In this document: one piece after another, positions 27,394-35,578 of the stretch | Layout of the letters: the number at the start of each line of letters is the position of its first letter | Numbering within the stretch: the stretch's first letter is position 1 | From: Hyphomicrobiales bacterium | Lineage (GTDB): Bacteria; Pseudomonadota; Alphaproteobacteria; Rhizobiales; Xanthobacteraceae | DNA: 64,000 nucleotides | NCBI GenBank assembly: GCA_021732215.1 | Contig: JAKFVL010000019.1 | Coordinates: 62,001-126,000 of the forward strand | Direction of reading: 5' to 3' | Notes under the pieces: generated by a model | Told to the model about the DNA's origin: nothing | The model's input: the letters and a program-made list of their open reading frames with translations, nothing else | The model's database searches: none | Position numbers and translations under genes: made by a program

Positions 27394-28539
27394 TTGAACC
27401 AGAGTGTGCCGCCGATCCCTGTGCCGGACGGTCCGGCGCCGACCGTCCCGATGTCGTTCTCCGGAAATCGCGGTGCGTTCCTGCATCTTGTGACGCGCGG
27501 CGCGCTGCTTGAGTTTATCACCGTCGGCTTCTATCGCTTCTGGCTGATCACAGACATCCGTCGCCATCTGTGGTCGCACACCGTGGTCGATGGCGATTCG
27601 CCGGAATACGTCGGCCGCGGCCGGGAACTGCTGATCGGCTTTCTGGTGGCGATGGCGATTCTCGCGCCGGTTTATCTTGCCTATTTCCTGGCCGGTCTCG
27701 AGGCCGAACGGATTCAGGCGTTCGCCAGTTTTCCGCTGTTTGCATTCCTGTACGTGTTCGGACAATTCGCGGTCTATCGGGCTCGGCGTTACAGACTTTC
27801 CCGAACCGTATGGCGCGGCGTGCGCTTCTGGATGAGTGGCTCCGGCTGGGCCTATGCATTTCGCGCGGCGTTGTGGAGCATGCTGATGCTGCTGACGCTC
27901 GGCCTTGTGTTGCCGTGGCGCGACGCTGCGCTCGAACGCTACAAGATGCAGCATTCGTTTTATGGCGATCTGCAGGGCAGCTTCGAGGGGAGCGGCTGGG
28001 AGTTCTTCAAGCGCGGATGGTGGCTGTGGCCGCTGGCGTTCGTATCGGTCATCCTGCTGCCGCTCGCGCCGTTTGTGTATGCCGCCTTCAAGGCCCTGCA
28101 ATGGCGATGGTGGCTGTCGGGCATACGGTTTGGCGGCGTGCAGTTCGAGTCGGATTTGCGCGGCGGCATACTCGCGAAGCTCTACTGGAAAGTGATCGCC
28201 TGGGCGCTTCTCCTCGTTGCCGCACTGATCGCGTATCTCGTGATCGCCGCTGTTCTGGTCGGCGCCATGAGCGGCATGACCATCTCCGAGGCGTATAAAT
28301 CGCCCGCATTCCTTCAAAGCATTCCGTTCGGCATCGCGACGGTGCTTGGTTATCTCGCGACCATGCTGGGGTTCAACGTGGTTTTCCGCCTCTATCTCAC
28401 CCGCGATTTCTGGGCGCATGTCGCATCGTCGATCCGCATTCGCGGTCTTGCCGCGACAGGCAACGTTGCCGCCAGGGGGGATCTTGCCGGTGCGCTGGGA
28501 GAAGGCTTCGCCGACGGTCTCGACGTCGGCGGTTTCTAG
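27394..28539 (+). CDS. DUF898 (YjgN-like) polytopic membrane protein
   Basis: 381 aa, TTG start after CGGGAG. The N-terminus PMSFSGNRGAFLHLVTRGALLEFITVGFYRFWLITDIRRHLW is the DUF898 signature, followed by several membrane segments and a second similar half (MQHSFYGDLQGSFEGSG...). It ends 6 bp before the M48 protease gene, so the pair is one operon. This pairing of DUF898 with a peptidase suggests the membrane protein assists or is handled by the protease (inference). Confidence 0.85.
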   Translation: MNQSVPPIPVPDGPAPTVPMSFSGNRGAFLHLVTRGALLEFITVGFYRFWLITDIRRHLWSHTVVDGDSPEYVGRGRELLIGFLVAMAILAPVYLAYFLAGLEAERIQAFASFPLFAFLYVFGQFAVYRARRYRLSRTVWRGVRFWMSGSGWAYAFRAALWSMLMLLTLGLVLPWRDAALERYKMQHSFYGDLQGSFEGSGWEFFKRGWWLWPLAFVSVILLPLAPFVYAAFKALQWRWWLSGIRFGGVQFESDLRGGILAKLYWKVIAWALLLVAALIAYLVIAAVLVGAMSGMTISEAYKSPAFLQSIPFGIATVLGYLATMLGFNVVFRLYLTRDFWAHVASSIRIRGLAATGNVAARGDLAGALGEGFADGLDVGGF

Positions 28540-28545
28540 GACTCC

Positions 28546-29646
28546 ATGATGGATAGCGAAGCGCCAGCATCCCAAAGCACCAGGACCGCGATTTATTTTG
28601 ACGGCGCCTCCAGCCGCAAACGGATTGTTGAACTGGTTTTCTCCGCCGCGATCGAGATCAGGGAGAGCGGCGAACTGATTGCGACCTGGCCGTATATCGG
28701 CGTGCGCCGCGCCGAAAGTCCACCGGGATTGCTGCGCGCCACCAGCGAGACGGCGCCGCCGCTGGCCCGGCTTGAGATTCGCGATCGCGATCTCGCGGTT
28801 GAGCTGATCAGGCGGTGCGGCAAATTTGACGATCAGACGATCGGCGCGGGCGGTGTCGTCCGGATTGTCGGATGGTCGTTCGCGGCATTGGCCTCGATCG
28901 TTTTCCTTCTCGCGTATGGCGTGCCTTATGCAGCCGAGCGGCTGACCCCCTTGATTCCGCAATCGGTCGAGCGGCGGATCGGCGAGGCGACCGACAAGCA
29001 GGTCAGGCTGCTGTTCGGCGACAAGGTTTGCAGCGGTTCTGCGGGGCAGGCGGCGTTTCTCAAGCTGGTGAATACGCTTCGCGCCGGCATGGGCCTCGAT
29101 GCGTCGGTCGATGCGGCGGTTTTGAGCAGCGACATTCCCAACGCCATCGCGCTGCCGGGCGGCAAAATCTATCTGTTCAACGGATTGCTGACCAGGGCGA
29201 ACAGTCCCGATGAAATCGCCGGCGTGCTGGCTCACGAGCTCGGCCATGTCCACAATCGCGATTCGATGCGCAACATGATCTACACCGGCGGCACGTCGTT
29301 CCTGATCGGCCTGCTGTTCGGTGATATTTCAGGATCGGGCGCGATCATTTTCGCGACGCGCTCGCTGCTCAATGCATCCCACTCGCGCGATGTGGAGAAC
29401 GGCGCCGATACCGCGACCGTCGATCTGATGCACAAGCTCGGCCGCTCTCCCAAGCCGATGGGCGAGTTGCTCGTTCGCATCACCGGCAACCAGGGCGACA
29501 AGAACTTTTCGATTTTCGCCAGTCATCCCCTGTCGGAAGAGCGGCTCGCGCGCATGACCAGGGAAGACCGGCAGCCTGAAGGCGCTCCAATCTTGACGAC
29601 CGAGGAATGGAATGCGCTGAAAGCCATCTGCGCGACAGACAAATAG
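28546..29646 (+). CDS. M48-family metallopeptidase, membrane anchored
   Basis: 366 aa. The first 100 residues form a small soluble domain, then one membrane segment (about 104-126), then a periplasmic-type M48 peptidase: HELGH at residues 230-234 (zinc), third ligand Glu in SRDVENGADTATVDL, and FASHPLSEERLARM near the end. It resembles the Oma1/YfgC (BepA) side of M48 more than HtpX. Same operon as the DUF898 gene. Confidence 0.9.
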   Translation: MMDSEAPASQSTRTAIYFDGASSRKRIVELVFSAAIEIRESGELIATWPYIGVRRAESPPGLLRATSETAPPLARLEIRDRDLAVELIRRCGKFDDQTIGAGGVVRIVGWSFAALASIVFLLAYGVPYAAERLTPLIPQSVERRIGEATDKQVRLLFGDKVCSGSAGQAAFLKLVNTLRAGMGLDASVDAAVLSSDIPNAIALPGGKIYLFNGLLTRANSPDEIAGVLAHELGHVHNRDSMRNMIYTGGTSFLIGLLFGDISGSGAIIFATRSLLNASHSRDVENGADTATVDLMHKLGRSPKPMGELLVRITGNQGDKNFSIFASHPLSEERLARMTREDRQPEGAPILTTEEWNALKAICATDK

Positions 29647-29653
29647 CAACCGC

Positions 29654-30472
29654 CTACTGCGGCAGATTGTTGATCTTGCCGATCCATTCGCGCACGTCCT
29701 TGAGCACGGCGGGGAGAACGTCCTTGACCTGCTGGATGGTCATCCCGGCCTTGATCCTCGGATCGTAGAGAATATTCATCAGGTACTGGTCGTAGATCCC
29801 GAAAAAGCCAAGCGAGACCTCGTCGTTGAACATGGTCCACGGCACGTCGGTGTCGTTGATCGGTCCCAGCGATTGCAGCAGTTCCTCGTAGGCGCAGTCG
29901 TGAAACACGAAGTCGCCGTTGTCGACGGTGAGCAACACTTCCGAGCGAACGATCTGGAACGTCTCGTTCTTGCTGAAGCCCGACAGGCATTGCGGATCGA
30001 GCGACGACTTGATCTCGCGCGCCTTGTCCGCTCCGTAGAGCCTGGCGATGGTGCTGCCGAGGTCGCGGTCGCGCACCAGCGTCGCGGTCACATTGGCTTC
30101 GGCTTTGTTTTTGACTTGCGCAAGATCGATATGCCGGATGCGGCGGGCGATATCGCCGATGATCGTGCCGAGCTGGCTGACGCGATTGGCGGGAGCGGTG
30201 CCGTCGATGAATATCCGAACCGGGACTTCGTATTTGCGGATGCGGTCGACGCGGCCCGCGAGGTGATATTCCGCTCCGAACGCAGCCTTGAAGAAACCGT
30301 CGCTGATCTGCGCATCGGTGAACGATTTTTTCTCGGCGCGCTGTCTGGCGGAAATCTGGGGGATTTCAGCGAAAGCCGCTTGCGGTAGCCACATGCCGAA
30401 CCAGGCGATCGCAGCGGCGATCATCCATCCCGTATGAGGCGAACCAACCGTTGCTGACCTGGACAAAAACAT
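29654..30472 (-). CDS. Exported DUF2927-like protein
   Basis: 272 aa from ATG 30472 (MFLSRSATVG), which gives an N-terminal hydrophobic signal (MIAAAIAWFGMWLPQAAFA). The open frame continues 24 codons further, but all of those lie inside hairpin element A1 (30477-30554), so they are not taken as protein. The body has FFKAAFGAEYHLAGRVDRIRKYEVPVRIFIDG, typical of DUF2927, and one C...C pair. Convergent with the M48 gene, 7 bp apart. Confidence 0.7.
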   Translation of the reverse strand: MFLSRSATVGSPHTGWMIAAAIAWFGMWLPQAAFAEIPQISARQRAEKKSFTDAQISDGFFKAAFGAEYHLAGRVDRIRKYEVPVRIFIDGTAPANRVSQLGTIIGDIARRIRHIDLAQVKNKAEANVTATLVRDRDLGSTIARLYGADKAREIKSSLDPQCLSGFSKNETFQIVRSEVLLTVDNGDFVFHDCAYEELLQSLGPINDTDVPWTMFNDEVSLGFFGIYDQYLMNILYDPRIKAGMTIQQVKDVLPAVLKDVREWIGKINNLPQ

Positions 30473-30476
30473 GCCC

Positions 30477-30554
30477 CGAGTGGAGTGGATTTGACATTCG
30501 CTACCCACTTGGCCACGGGCTCGCAAAGCGAATGTCAAATCCAAGCTCCACTCG
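30477..30554. repeat. Hairpin element A, copy 1
   Basis: Arms 30477-30501 and 30528-30554. Core TTTGACATTCGC / GCGAATGTCAAA, outer CGAGTGGAG / CTCCACTCG, and a 2-nt bulge (AG of CAAGC) in the right arm. The loop is the reverse complement of the loop in A copy 2 with four changes. It is followed 12 bp later by hairpin B copy 1. Confidence 0.93.
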
Positions 30555-30566
30555 AAAATCTATACT

Positions 30567-30644
30567 GCTCGTGGTCCTTTGATTCTAACATTCGCAATGG
30601 CGACTGCTGAAATGGAATGCGAATGTTGGAATCGGACCACGAGC
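30567..30644. repeat. Hairpin element B, copy 1
   Basis: Arms 30567-30596 and 30618-30644. Core GATTCTAACATTCGC / GCGAATGTTGGAATC (one G-T wobble), outer GCTCGTGGTCC / GGACCACGAGC, with a TTT bulge in the left arm. Loop carries GACTGCTGAAATGG, similar to the inverted loop of copy 2. Confidence 0.93.
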
Positions 30645-30710
30645 CTATCCGGCCCGGGGCATGTGCAGCAACGCCGATTCCCGCGCATCGTGCGCGGGAT
30701 GATTTGACGG

Positions 30711-31289
30711 TCAGTTGTTCTTGACGATCACGGTCGCGCCGAGCTTGACCCGATCATACAGATGGATGACGTCGTCATTGACCATGCGGAAGCAGCCTGA
30801 CGAAACCGCCTGACCGATCGTCTCGGGTTCGTTGGAACCGTGGATGCGATAGAGCGTCGAGCCGAGATACATCGCGCGCGCGCCGAGCGGATTGTCGGGA
30901 CCGCCGACCATGTGGCGCGGCAGATCGGGACGTCGGCGCAGCATCTGCGCGGGCGGAGTCCAGGCCGGCCATTCCTTCTTGGCGGTGACGCGGTGGGTTC
31001 CGCCCCAACGGAAACCGTCGCGGCCGACGCCGATGCCGTAGCGGAGCGCGACGCCGTTGGCCTCGACCAGATAGAGCCTGCGTTCCTTGGTGTTCACGAT
31101 GATGGTGCCCGGCGCGTAGTTGCCTTCGATCCGCACCGTGGCGCGTGGAACCGGACCCGACCCGCTGGGAGTGAAAATGTTCTTCAACCCCAGCATGAAG
31201 TCGGTGGCCTGCGCCTCCTGCGCGGTTGCGGCGGCAGGCAGGGCAAGGGTGACAGCAATGGCGGTCAGAACGGCATAAAGGCGGATCAT
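30711..31289 (-). CDS. L,D-transpeptidase (YkuD/ErfK family)
   Basis: 192 aa periplasmic enzyme that makes 3-3 peptidoglycan cross-links or attaches proteins to the wall. Signal peptide MIRLYAVLTAIAVTLALPAAATAQ; catalytic motif IHGSNEPETIGQAVSSGCFRM with His150 and Cys166. Start ATG 31289 is fixed by AGAGGA just upstream; the open frame to 31490 is not supported. Confidence 0.93.
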   Translation of the reverse strand: MIRLYAVLTAIAVTLALPAAATAQEAQATDFMLGLKNIFTPSGSGPVPRATVRIEGNYAPGTIIVNTKERRLYLVEANGVALRYGIGVGRDGFRWGGTHRVTAKKEWPAWTPPAQMLRRRPDLPRHMVGGPDNPLGARAMYLGSTLYRIHGSNEPETIGQAVSSGCFRMVNDDVIHLYDRVKLGATVIVKNN

Positions 31290-31570
31290 CGAAGTCCTCT
31301 TTGGAATGCTGCCAGATCGACGCGGACCCGGCCCAATATTCAGTCGAGACAGGCCATAACTTCCGGTAATCCGCAAGCCAACCTGCCGTGAGGCCGCGTT
31401 TTCGGTTGGCAGCGTTGCCCAAAAGCACCGGATGCCGCGCGAAGTCTCGGGATTATTGAGATTTTTGTTGCCTGCTGTCTGCGCGGCCAATGGTCCTCCT
31501 TTGACGACGTTCCAAAACGATGATTGATCTGGGACGACAAGAACAAGTCATTGGAAGCGGGAGTGAGACG

Positions 31571-33115
31571 ATGAACGGTGCGGAAAGTCTGGTGCGGACC
31601 CTGGTCGCGGGCGGTGTCGATGTCTGCTTCACCAATCCAGGCACCTCCGAGATGCATTTTGTCGCAGCGCTCGACCGGGTCGAGGGCATGCGTTGCGTGC
31701 TCGGTCTGTTCGAAGGCGTCGTCACCGGCGCGGCCGACGGCTACTACCGGATGAAGGGAACTCCGGCCTCGACCCTGCTGCATCTCGGCCCCGGCCTCGC
31801 CAACGGTCTCGCAAATCTGCACAACGCCAAGAAAGCGCACTCCGGCATCGTCAACATCGTCGGCCAGCACGCCACCTACCACATCGAATACAATGCGCCG
31901 CTGACATCGGACATCGAAGGTCTCGCCCGGCCGATGTCGCAGTGGGTGCGCACGTCGCCGGATGCGAAGTCGGTTGCCGGGGACGGCGCTGCTGCCATCG
32001 CGGCGGCGAGCGGTTCGCCCGGCCAGATCGCGACGCTGATCCTTCCCGCCGACACCGCATGGAACGAGGCCGACGGTATCGCGCAGGTTCAGCACGACAG
32101 GCAGAAGCCGAGCTACTCGCCGAAGGGCGTCGAGATCGCCGCCAAAATTCTCAAGAGCGGTGAGCCGACGCTGCTGTTGCTGACCGGCGGCGCGCTGACC
32201 GGGCCGGCGCTGGAACTGGCCCAGCGCATCGCCGGCAAGACCGGCTGCAAGGTGATGGGCCAGACCTACAACCCACGCATGGCGCGCGGCGCCGGCCGGT
32301 TTCACATCGAGCGCATTCCCTATGTGATCGAATCCGCGTTGCCGATCCTGAAAGACTTCAAGCACATCATTCTGGTCGAGGCGAACGATCCGGTGGCGTT
32401 CTTCGCCTATCCGAACAAGCCGAGTCTGCTCAAGCCGGAAGGCTGCGAGGTGCACCGCATGACCGAGAGCGGCGAAAACTCCGCCGCCGCGCTCGAGGCG
32501 CTGGCGAGCGCCGTCGGCGCGAAAGCCGCCGACATCAAGCCGCAGCAGAAAACCGAGCTGGTCAAGCCGACCGGCGCGCTCGATCACGCTTCGATTGCGC
32601 AGGCGATTGCATTCGCGATTCCGGAAAACGCCATCGTGGTCGATGAATCGATCACCACAGGCCGTGGCTTCTTCCCGCCGACCGCCGCATCGAAGCCGCA
32701 CGACTGGCTGCAGAACATGGGCGGCTCGATCGGATTCTCGACTCCGGTTTCGACCGGCGCCGCGGTTGCGTGCCCTGACCGCAAGGTGATCTGCATGGTC
32801 GGCGACGGCAGCGCGATGTACACGCTGCAATCGCTGTGGACGCAGGCGCGCGAAGGTCTCAACGTGGTGACGATCGTGTTCGCCAACCGCATCTATCAGA
32901 TCTTGCGCGGCGAGTTCGACGGCGTCGGCGCCGGCCAGCCCGGACAGAAGGCGATGGATATGCTGAAGATCGACAACCCGACGCTGGACTGGGTGTTGCT
33001 CGCCAAGGGCATGGGCGTTCCGGGCCGCGCGGTCGAGACGGTCGACGAGTTCAACGCTGCGCTCGCCGCCGCGATTTCCGAAAAAGGCCCGCAGCTGATC
33101 GAAGTGCGGCTGTAG
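31571..33115 (+). CDS. TPP-dependent enzyme, acetolactate-synthase-like
   Basis: 514 aa, from ATG 31571 after GGGAG. N-terminal FTNPGTSEMHFVAALD and LFEG with the catalytic glutamate Glu48; TPP-Mg motif GDGSAMYTLQSLWTQ, then IVFANRIYQILRGE. At 514 aa it is shorter than true acetolactate synthase (about 560-590) and no small subunit gene (ilvH) is adjacent, so a biosynthetic ALS role is unlikely; a 2-oxo-acid decarboxylase or lyase is more plausible (inference). It differs from the 16167 enzyme at the Ser and His positions expected for benzoylformate decarboxylase. Confidence 0.8.
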   Translation: MNGAESLVRTLVAGGVDVCFTNPGTSEMHFVAALDRVEGMRCVLGLFEGVVTGAADGYYRMKGTPASTLLHLGPGLANGLANLHNAKKAHSGIVNIVGQHATYHIEYNAPLTSDIEGLARPMSQWVRTSPDAKSVAGDGAAAIAAASGSPGQIATLILPADTAWNEADGIAQVQHDRQKPSYSPKGVEIAAKILKSGEPTLLLLTGGALTGPALELAQRIAGKTGCKVMGQTYNPRMARGAGRFHIERIPYVIESALPILKDFKHIILVEANDPVAFFAYPNKPSLLKPEGCEVHRMTESGENSAAALEALASAVGAKAADIKPQQKTELVKPTGALDHASIAQAIAFAIPENAIVVDESITTGRGFFPPTAASKPHDWLQNMGGSIGFSTPVSTGAAVACPDRKVICMVGDGSAMYTLQSLWTQAREGLNVVTIVFANRIYQILRGEFDGVGAGQPGQKAMDMLKIDNPTLDWVLLAKGMGVPGRAVETVDEFNAALAAAISEKGPQLIEVRL

Positions 33116-33164
33116 AGCTTCTCATCATTCCGGGACTCGAGCATCAGCGAGCGAACCCGGAACG

Positions 33165-33575
33165 ATGGAAGAACAACGGCATCTTGGAAATGCCTCACCC
33201 GCTTCCTATCTCATGACGGTAGGTCCTGCCGGGAACGGCTTTTCTGCCGGAACAAATCACGTGAGCGTAGAGTCGAAAGCGGAACTCGACCGTCATCTCG
33301 AGTGGGTGCAGAGCAAGCTGCCGTCGCGGGCCGCGAGTTGCGTGCAATGGCTGCGCCAGCCATCATCGATTTTCTGGCGGGTGCCGATTTCCATCGCGCT
33401 GATTCTCGGCGGTATCTTCAGTTTCCTGCCTGTACTGGGCATCTGGATGCTGCCGCTCGGCCTGATCCTGATCGCGCAGGATGTGCCGTTCCTGCAAACG
33501 CCGTTGGCGCGCGCGCTCGGCTGGGTGGAACGCAAGTGGCAGGAGCGCAAGGCGCGGCGCGACGAGGTCAAATGA
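33165..33575 (+). CDS. Small membrane protein, unknown
   Basis: 136 aa as an ATG start at 33165, or 104 aa from GTG 33261 (VSVESKAELDRHLEWVQ), which is where convincing protein-like sequence begins. It has a helical soluble N-terminus, two hydrophobic segments separated by a short turn (VPISIALILGGIFSFLPVLGIWMLPLGLILIA), then a basic tail (WVERKWQERKARRDEVK). Similar tail-charged hairpin proteins occur in related genomes but I know no function. Confidence 0.6.
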   Translation: MEEQRHLGNASPASYLMTVGPAGNGFSAGTNHVSVESKAELDRHLEWVQSKLPSRAASCVQWLRQPSSIFWRVPISIALILGGIFSFLPVLGIWMLPLGLILIAQDVPFLQTPLARALGWVERKWQERKARRDEVK

Positions 33576-33755
33576 GCAGCATCAGCTGCCGTTGAGCGCA
33601 TTTGTTGTTTCGAACCCTCGGATTTAGCCAGCTGATCGAGTTCCCTGACATTCGCCGTTAACCGTAAGGTCGGGCGACTTTTTCAGTTCTTCTCCGCATT
33701 TACCTGTTCGATAAGGGTTAGTCCTAGCATCCGCGAAGTTCGGGGACTTCGCAGA

Positions 33756-35048
33756 ATGCGCAGCATTTTCAAATTTCGGCTTGGCCATTTTTTCAGCGAC
33801 CGGCGCGGCAACGTCGCCGTCATGTTTGCGTTGGCGATCGTTCCGGTGATGAGCGCGATCGGCTCGGCCGTAGACTATACGCGCGCCACCCAGATCAGAG
33901 CCAAGCTGCAGGCTGCCGCCGATACCGCGATTCTGATGGCGGTCGGGCGGACCGAAATCACATCCGACGCGAAATCTGCCCAAAAAAAGGCCGAGGCGTT
34001 CTATGCCGCACAGGCAGCGTTGCTCGGCGTGCCCGACAGCAAGATCAAGATCAAGATTACGGATTCCACGGCCGGGCGCACAGCGACCGCGACATTCTCG
34101 GCGGACGTCAAGACCAGGTTTGCCAAATTCGTCGGACTGAGCACGGTCGATGTCGCGGGAACCGCCAAAGGGACCGGTCCGGTCGCGACCTATATCGATT
34201 TCTACCTGCTGCTCGACAACACGCCGTCGATGGGTGTCGCTGCGACACCGGCAGACGTTACGAAGATGGTTGCGAACACGCCGGACAAATGCGCGTTTGC
34301 CTGCCATGACACCTCTGACGCCAACAACTATTACAAGCTCGCGAAGAATCTCGGCGTCCAGACCCGCATCGACGTGGTCCGTCAGGCGACCGAAAAGCTG
34401 ATGGATACCGCCGCGAACACAGAGATCGTCAGCGATCAGTTCCGTATGGCCATCTATCAGTTCGCCAATTCATGCGGCACGTCCGGTCCCACCACGATCA
34501 CCCCTCTCACGGGCAATCTTTCGAGCGCAAAGACCGCGGCGAGCAAGATCGATCTGATGACCATGCCCTATCAGGGCTTCAATAACGATCAGTGCACCGA
34601 TTTCGATGGCGTGGCGACCGCCTTGAATCTGGCCATTGCGCCGCCAGGCGCGGGCGTTCTTGGCGCGCCCCAGAAGTATGTGTTTCTGGTCTCCGACGGT
34701 GTGAGCGACGCCTACTATCCCGGGACCTGCACCAAGCCGACCACCGGCGGGCGATGTCAGGAGCCGTTCAAGCCATTGAACTGCACGCTGATGAAGAATC
34801 GCGGCATCAAGGTCGCTGTGCTCTACACCACCTACCTCTCGCTGCCGACCAATGCCTGGTACAATTCGTGGATCGCTCCCTTCAACAAGGGCCCATACGG
34901 TCCATCGGTCAATAGCGAGATCGCCAAGAACATGGAAGCCTGTGCGTCGCCGGGATTCTACTTCGAGGTGAGCCCGACTCAGGGCATCGCGGAAGCCATG
35001 GACGCGCTGTTCAAGAAGGCCGTGTCGCAGGCGCGGCTGACGCAGTGA
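33756..35048 (+). CDS. TadG-like pilus-assembly / von Willebrand A protein
   Basis: 430 aa. The N-terminus (DRRGNVAVMFALAIVPVMSAIGSAVDYTRA, residues 15-44) is a TadE/TadG-type prepilin-like segment with one membrane helix. A von Willebrand A-like domain follows: the metal site is Asp154-Asn-Thr-Pro-Ser158 (DxTxS rather than DxSxS), with VFLVSDGVSDAY later. The protein is anchored with a periplasmic C-terminus. No tad operon is beside it. Its stop lies 6 bp before the left copy of the tRNA-derived repeat, so the island candidate starts exactly at its end. Confidence 0.85.
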   Translation: MRSIFKFRLGHFFSDRRGNVAVMFALAIVPVMSAIGSAVDYTRATQIRAKLQAAADTAILMAVGRTEITSDAKSAQKKAEAFYAAQAALLGVPDSKIKIKITDSTAGRTATATFSADVKTRFAKFVGLSTVDVAGTAKGTGPVATYIDFYLLLDNTPSMGVAATPADVTKMVANTPDKCAFACHDTSDANNYYKLAKNLGVQTRIDVVRQATEKLMDTAANTEIVSDQFRMAIYQFANSCGTSGPTTITPLTGNLSSAKTAASKIDLMTMPYQGFNNDQCTDFDGVATALNLAIAPPGAGVLGAPQKYVFLVSDGVSDAYYPGTCTKPTTGGRCQEPFKPLNCTLMKNRGIKVAVLYTTYLSLPTNAWYNSWIAPFNKGPYGPSVNSEIAKNMEACASPGFYFEVSPTQGIAEAMDALFKKAVSQARLTQ

Positions 35049-35054
35049 CGATTG

Positions 35055-35068
35055 CGATGGTGGGCGCA
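35055..35068. other. Candidate attachment site, left (14-bp direct repeat)
   Basis: CGATGGTGGGCGCA, identical to 38091-38104, where it covers the last 11 bases of the tRNA-Val gene plus 3 bases beyond it. It has the position and orientation expected when an element integrated at the tRNA 3' end. Confidence 0.6.
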
Positions 35069-35139
35069 AAGTCCGAAACTTTTTCATTTCTGTCGTTTAG
35101 CGCTGGCGAACAGGCGCTCTAATTGCTCTCGGTTATCGA

Positions 35140-35463
35140 TCAGCAGCAAAAGCATTGCGACCGCTGTCGGTGGGCGACCAGAACGGCAAACGATGCGCCT
35201 ACTACACACCCGATGATGCCGACGGACCGTCCGCCCAGCATGAACGTATCCAGCTGTGTGTGATAACACGCCCAGTTGTTGAACGGTTGAGATCGCCCAT
35301 CCTGACGCAAGCGCCGGACGATATCGCCGTCAGGATCGAGAATACAAATATCTGGTACATTGATGTTTGGGAGGTTTTTCTGTCGGCGCGCTTCCCTGAG
35401 CAAAGCCTCGGGCCGAAAAACTGATGGCGAAGTGGCGTTCTTGTTACGAAGGATTGGTGCCAT
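35140..35463 (-). pseudogene. Nucleoside (uridine/purine) phosphorylase, N-terminal fragment
   Basis: A reading frame from ATG 35463 encodes about 107 residues with FRPEALLREARRQKNLPN, ICILDPDGDIVRRLRQ, WACYHTQLDTFMLGG and VGIIGCVVGASFAVLVA. These match, from memory, the N-terminal part of PNP/UDP-family phosphorylases found in this bacterial group. The expected continuation after AVLVA is missing: the frame runs into HRQRSQCFCC and stops, and no other frame to 35055 restores it. So about the last half or more is lost. Low confidence on exact substrate. Confidence 0.55.
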
Positions 35464-35578
35464 GGGTGCTACGAGTGCGGACGCTGAAAGACGCGATGAT
35501 GGCGCATCAAACGCGATGCCCAAAGATACAACAGATGGCGATACACGGCTTTCTGGGTCAAGCGGGGTTCGGACATAT

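Noticed and set aside
31571-33115. Naming this gene ilvB (acetolactate synthase)
   Set aside because: Too short for IlvB and no ilvH follows; the family is right but the specific role is unsupported.
33640-33660. TGACATTCGC near 33645 as a seventh hairpin
   Set aside because: Only one arm matches; no complementary GCGAATGTCA lies nearby, so at most a decayed half.
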